From: Adineta ricciae
Taxonomy: Eukaryota; Rotifera; Eurotatoria; Adinetida; Adinetidae
Length of the DNA stretch: 64,000 nucleotides
Assembly (NCBI GenBank): GCA_905250025.1
Contig: CAJNOJ010000166.1
Span: forward strand, 124,001-188,000
Direction of reading: 5' to 3'
The position numbers and the translations under genes are program-made. The notes beneath the pieces are model-generated. The model saw only the letters and a list, made by a program, of their open reading frames with translations. It was not told the origin of the DNA and searched no databases. Positions 58,791 through 64,000 of the stretch are shown piece after piece (within the stretch, counting starts at the first letter, position 1; the number at the start of each line of letters is the position of its first letter).

Positions 58791-60056
58791 TTAACACTGA
58801 CAGTTATTTCCTTGTGGTTGTGGATCAGTAGCTCGAAGTTTGGTCGTATCTTTCGTGTATTTACCAGCAGCACTACTATATGGATTTGTATTCGGATTGC
58901 TGTCATTTGCATCTTCAGGTGCATCGGACATTTTTTCTAAGATAATATCCACCAATCTAAATAGATCGAAACGATCACGTTGAGAATTCTACGAAAGTCT
59001 TTCTTACCGTTCAAAAACGGCTTTGACATTAGTATTCTCCTTTGCCGATGTTTCGAAAAATTCCAAACCTAGAAGAAGATTAAGAGATTAGAATTTTCAT
59101 CAAAGTTAATTGAAAATCGAAAAAGATATGAGCAAAAACTTCTTCTCAAGTTTCAGTACCGAGTTGCTTGGCAAGTTTTTCTGCATTTTCTGTCGGAACA
59201 ACTCGGTCATCTCCCAAGTCGCATTTATTTCCGACGAGTATCACCGCTGTTTTTTCCCATGAATGAATTTTTATTTGCAAAGCCCTTGAAAACATAATAC
59301 AAAACGACACAAAAGCATAATGAGCCCATGGAGATAATGAAAAACAAACACTTCAAGCGTACATCCAATAAATATTCAAAGAAAACTTTACCCAATTGAT
59401 CCGCAAGACGTTGGCCGCGTTCTTGCGTCACTGCTCGGTCCTGTTCTAAATCGCATTTATTTCCGACAAGAACAACTTGCGCGTTATCCCAGGAGTACAT
59501 TTTGATTTGGGTACACCTGAAAATAAGATTGCCTTGGACGTACGCTTCTCTCTTTTCTTTTCATTGTCACTTGATTTATTGCAGATCTTTCTTTTCTTTC
59601 AAAACTTACCAATCTTGCACAGCATTGAATGATTCTTCGTTAGTTATGTCATACATTAAGATGAAACCCATTGCACCACGATAATATGCAGCTAAAACGT
59701 TTTCAATAGGTTACTTTTTTTGGACTGTATTTTGTATTACTTGTTATTGTACGATAACGTTCCTGACCAGCCGTGTCCCAGATTTGTAATTTAACACGTT
59801 TGTCTTGGCGGAATACTGTTTTAACCTTAAAATCAATACCGACTGTACTAACAAATGCTGACGTAAACGAATCATCTGCATAGCGAAAGAGCTAGATAAA
59901 TGCAACACGGAAGATATGATTTAATAGTCAGTTTGATCAACATACGAATGATGTTTTTCCAACGGATGAGTTTCCGATGATTAGTAATTTGAACATGTAA
60001 TCAAAGTTTTGATCAGCTGCATCTTTTGCAGTGCCAGCAGCATTCGGTTGTGTCAT
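58791..60056 (-). CDS. RAB3A: Rab3 small GTPase with two mutually exclusive NKxD exons
   Basis: Exons 59946-60056, 59741-59891, 59610-59691, then either 59392-59516 (a) or 59160-59284 (b), then 59008-59068 and 58791-58956, giving 231 residues with either choice. Rab3 identity: [10 protein letters not shown]-like start ([24 protein letters not shown]), [61 protein letters not shown] and a C-terminal CQC prenylation signal. Rab3 acts on secretory and synaptic vesicles. Both alternative exons encode NKCDL, are 125 bp, start in phase 2 and end in phase 1; using both or neither breaks the frame. An acceptor abuts the ATG. Confidence 0.95.
59160..59284 (-). other. RAB3A: Rab3 alternative exon b (diverged version)
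   Basis: Encodes [20 protein letters not shown] and [21 protein letters not shown]. Same length and phases as exon a; 24 of 43 residues identical including shared edge codons. Flanked by AAG acceptor and GTACTG donor. The guanine-specificity NKCD is intact, so this is not a decayed copy. Confidence 0.9.
59392..59516 (-). other. RAB3A: Rab3 alternative exon a (conserved version)
   Basis: Encodes [20 protein letters not shown] and [21 protein letters not shown], very close to vertebrate Rab3A. Flanked by CAG acceptor and GTAAAG donor. Includes the end of helix alpha3, the alpha3/beta5 loop, strand beta5 with NKxD, and helix alpha4. Confidence 0.92.
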
Positions 60057-60965
60057 CTGAAAATAGGAAAAGATTCAATTGAAATTGTTGTATTCGTCTC
60101 AAATGAGCATATCCAAGGACGATCGATCGAACTTAAGACGACTAGTTGATGATTGTTGTCGACGATGACGTCGCTACTTGTGTCGTGTTGTCGTCTCTTT
60201 CCTTCTTTCTCTCTCTCCTATATTTTCTTTTCGAAATTTGATTGGATGTGGTTTTGGCTCTTACAGCAATAAGGTACTAATGCATTTTGACAAGTAGGTG
60301 AACACCGGCAAACTAATAACAATCCTCGAATCATGATATGATATGGTGTGTCGAGCTAGGGGTAAACCATCTGAGTCTACCAGCTCGTATCTTTTTTTCT
60401 TTTTCGCTGGAATAGAATATGTTTATCGAAAGAGACAGAGTAATTTACTGGTTTGTTGCTTTTTTGATAAGTTATGTCACAGCTGGTATAAAACGCAAAC
60501 TATCTCTATGAGGTTATCTACATTCATTCAATGACATATTGTCTTTTCGTTACGAAGGCCTAACCTATCCGGTAGATTATTATGATTCACACAGACGAGT
60601 ATCGAAAATATATTGCATTTATCTTGGTTTTTAAGCGAAAATATCAGATGAAAGAATGAACGAATTGTGACTCAACAGAATAAAGAATTGAGCTTTAAAC
60701 TTGTTGGCTTTTTATTCGGCATTCACTCAAAAAATTCTATTTGTACATACGCAGATGTGAACATAAACAAAAGAATGAGAAAGAGAGAAGAAAAAACGAA
60801 CATTCACAAGCAAGAAGAAGACGAAGAAAATGAAGAGCGATCTGAGGTGTATACAATCAAGAAAAGCACCAGCACAGCCAGACATATGAGAAGAATTCTA
60901 TATGTATATATGACGATAGTTATAAAAACACACATGGTAATAAGAAAAAGATTCGTTTTCGTTCA
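60057..60965. other. Spacer between EPB41L5-like and Rab3 genes
   Basis: EPB41L5-like 3' UTR and Rab3 upstream region. The plus-strand frame at 60667-60990 is Lys/Glu-rich low complexity and opposite the transcript; not supported as a gene. Confidence 0.45.
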
Positions 60966-63900
60966 TTATAATTCTGTTGTTATCGGATGATAGGGCGCAG
61001 CAAGACCCATGGATGGTGATGCTGTAGTACGATGCGATGTTCGAGGATGAAGATGTGGTATTGGAATAGAAGATGGTGGTTGAAGATTCGTTGGAGTGGT
61101 TTGAACTATTGTGGAAGAAGCATTTCGAACATTCGATGTGCTCAATGTACGCGTTACAATGACGGGCGCAGGGGAATTTGAGGAATCTAAATATAAAATA
61201 TCATTTCATAATTGTGTACATCAAATCGAACAGGTATTTTACTTGGATTATTGCTCGAACTTGAGTTTACTGTTGTTGATTCTGTGTAAAAGAATGTTTC
61301 CTTAAAGAGAAACCAAACAGTTTAATAACAAGAAAGAAACTCGAATACATATCATGCAATTCAACAAGTACAAAACTGTGAAATCATGCCACGGCAGAGA
61401 CACACTTACTTATTCGAGAAAATCGAATGATCTTTACATGAAGAAATTTTTCGCTTTTTCGAAATTCTTTTTGTTAAATATGATAGATTATCATAATTAG
61501 CACAGCGTCTTTCGAAATGGTTCTCTTTTGAATTCGTACAATAATTCATAATGTTATCGTATGATGGATGAGAAACGAAATCGAGTGCGATAGGAAATTT
61601 TTCATGTAACGATATTCGATTACTCTGCTATTTGAAATATACAGATTAATATGTCAAGAACGAAAGAAAGAATATGAGTTATGCCAAATCATACCTTGAC
61701 AACATACGGTGATTGACTATTTGCCAATGTATATCGAGTAGGTGGACTGTTCACTTTGCCGTTCGATGGAGAAATAGATGAGATGGGAGGTCTGAACAAA
61801 GAAAGAGTTCTATGATGATAGATGACGAAACGCGGTGAAGAGTTTTACTCGTTGAATGGTAATTTTTGCGGTGAAATTTGAATTAGCAAGGGCTGATCGT
61901 GATTTGCATTGGATGTTTCGGAAACTAAATGTGAGAAATGTAGAAATCAATCGACAATATAACGAAACAAACCTTTTGTATTGTTCTCATTCTTCGAAGA
62001 AGTTGTTTGTTTATTTGGGATCGATACCGATGATGTTGATGGTGGTGGTGGTGGTGTGATAGTTTTCTCATCGGCTTTGCCTTGTCGAGGAGGAATCGGT
62101 GGCGGACGTGGTGGATTGACTCCATTCTTCTTTGATTCAATGTCTACGTTTTTAAAGAAACAAAACGTTCAACCAATAAATCTCTTTATTGTTAAAGTAG
62201 AAAAAATGCTGTCAAAAATGCATTATTAATGTTCTATCTAATACCATTGTGCTCGTAAATCATTTCAATTCACTTAAAGAAAGGAATAATCGACTCTCAA
62301 GGTGACCGTTCTAAGAAGTGTTAAGAAGGCACAGTTCACAAAGTACCTTCAGATGTTGTTTCATTCGTTGAAGCTTGAATAAGATTTTCTAACCGTTGTG
62401 TTGGCGAAAGATTCAAGTTTTTCTGCGATGACGAACGTTTTTGATTTATGGTTGGTTCGAACGATTTTCTGATTGGAAAATAAAGAAGTGTTTGCAAGAG
62501 TAACAGAAGAGAATTGACTTACTCGGGTGATTTTTTCGTTTCGTCTAATTTAGCTTCTTGTTCAAATTTCAGTTTCTTCAAACGTTCATCTTCTTGTTCA
62601 CGTAGAAGTTCTTGCTCTTGAATCTTTTTCCTGATCGCGTATGATGCACGACGAGAAAAACGTTGCGAAGCTTTGCGCTCGAAATTCATACTACGATGAG
62701 TCAAATTTCCTAACGTTGCTGCTTGACATTCTGTTCGACCGCTAAAACACACAAAAAGTCGCATTTCTCGTTCCAATTCAGTAAAAATCATCTTCGGTCT
62801 ACCTGAATCGAAATCTTGACCCAGTTCGTGCAAAATTCGATTTTGCACCTTGTTTAACTTTCGCTGCCGATGTCGTTCGAAAGAAGATATGATACTCCAT
62901 TGCACACTTCCAGAAATGTTTGCATTGTTTCTCATCATAACATCGAAATAAAAAGACAAAATCACGTTGTAGCGTCGGATCATTATCATCATCTTCCACA
63001 ACCACAATCGTTAATTTATTTCGATTGAACTCAATTCGTGTGACTTTCGACCTGGAATACAAGTTCAAAAAACATCTCAATGAAAAAAACGTTTGCGATG
63101 TTTTACCAAACAAATAGACCAATTTTGATTTTATTCTCGAAAACAAGTATACCCGTTGGTGTTAAACCAAGTTTGTACTCCAAACCGTCTTTACCCATAA
63201 CTGTATGCAAATCAACGCCATACATTTCCAACCATCGTGCTTTATTCAAATATTGAATTTCACAATCAGCTGGTGTTAACCCTCTATTCAAATATAAGAA
63301 TGCGAAAACGACAGATGACGAGAGTAGGTCGTACTTGTATGTTGCCCATTTTTGCAGAAGTTGTGCTTCGAACTCTTCGGTTTGTAGATCACCAGGTAAA
63401 AAGCGAAATTCTGATATTGTTTCGACCGAATGTTCACTTGAAATATAATCACCTAATTCAGCTAAATAAAGAAGAAGAAGATAATGAGATACATTTCTAT
63501 TTGCATATGTTAATGAACGAATCATTCATTTCATATTTATGCATTTATGTTACCTTGCATCGATAATGCAGCTAATTCAACATCTGGTCCAGATGGACAA
63601 TCTAATTTGCCTGTTCTAATATCATCTTTAAGTTGTAGTACAAATAAATATCTAAACATAAACAGCAATCGATCGATACCGAAGTTCTCAAGTCTTCCAT
63701 ACCGTGTTAATTCATCATGGAGATTTTGCGGATCGGACGTGTAGAATTTGACACGCAATCGAAATGTATACGGAGGTCCGACTAAACATCGAAATGTTAA
63801 AACAGCTTCTTCAACTTCGCGATCTTACTCTTGCATTGTTTTTTAATCGATTTTGTTGGATCAAGCCATTGCTAAACATTCGAATAACTATTTTGAGCAT

Positions 63901-64000
63901 TAATTTCGAACTTCCATGCTCATACCTTAACATTATGTGTATCAGTGAATTGTAAACCAAAATAATCCGGTTCAATTAGTTTTGTATGTGCAATCACTCG
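60966..64000 (-). CDS. EPB41L5: FERM-domain protein EPB41L5/Yurt-like (N-terminus beyond window)
   Basis: Membrane-cytoskeleton linker. From the right edge: [21 protein letters not shown] (two parts of FERM F1), [30 protein letters not shown] (read across a junction), [108 protein letters not shown] and [15 protein letters not shown]. The FERM-adjacent region follows ([30 protein letters not shown]). Then a Pro/Thr-rich tail in small exons ending TTEL at 60966, as in human EPB41L5. EPB41L4 is the alternative. Tail junctions were only partly checked. Confidence 0.88.

Noticed and set aside
59160-59516. Exon b as a decayed duplicate or assembly artefact
   Set aside because: The copy keeps length, phases, splice sites and NKCD, and differs at many codons in a protein-like way, so neither decay nor a recent assembly duplication fits.
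60667-60990. Plus-strand Lys/Glu-rich frame
   Set aside because: Low complexity and antisense to the end of the EPB41L5-like gene.

Overview
The window is nuclear DNA of a small-genome animal. It is AT-rich and gene-dense, with many introns of about 45-110 bp that follow GT-AG rules, and metazoan genes on both strands. A bdelloid rotifer is the best guess. This is an inference from the very short introns, an F-box/LRR protein type that I associate with bdelloids, and splice acceptors sitting just before start codons of closely packed same-strand genes, as expected with spliced-leader trans-splicing. No transposon, rRNA, tRNA or CRISPR was recognised.

Layout, left to right: SPCS3 (5' end cut by the window) and TIMM10B (+); a TULA-like histidine phosphatase (-); a disordered protein with a PP1-binding motif (+); a small single-pass membrane protein (-) divergent from TMEM39 (+); a KIRREL/nephrin-type adhesion molecule (-), then a 7.1 kb gene-free stretch, then an EAG potassium channel (+); polycystin-2 (-) and an SLC3/4F2hc-like protein (-), the latter divergent from Rab11 (+); DRC8 (+); an unknown protein (-); TTC27 (-); a Q-rich protein with an internal repeat (-); a TBP-like factor (-) with a small ORF just upstream; a cytosolic-looking glycosyltransferase (-); two F-box/LRR halves (-) flanking a secreted GPI-type Cys-rich protein (+); PIGA (-); Rab3 (-); and an EPB41L5/Yurt FERM protein (-) running off the right edge.

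Gene models were assembled by hand by joining exons in frame. For most genes every junction was checked for phase; for TTC27, PIGA and EPB41L5 only part of the chain was checked. Homology calls rest on recalled family sequences, not on a search.

The most interesting signals are: (1) Rab3 carries two tandem 125-bp versions of its NKxD exon, which must be used mutually exclusively to keep frame and which swap the alpha3/beta5 effector-specificity loop; (2) closely spaced same-strand gene pairs have an acceptor just before the downstream ATG, consistent with operons or trans-splicing; (3) an F-box/LRR gene seems split by a Ly6-like gene; (4) polycystin-2 lacks the selectivity-filter aspartate.
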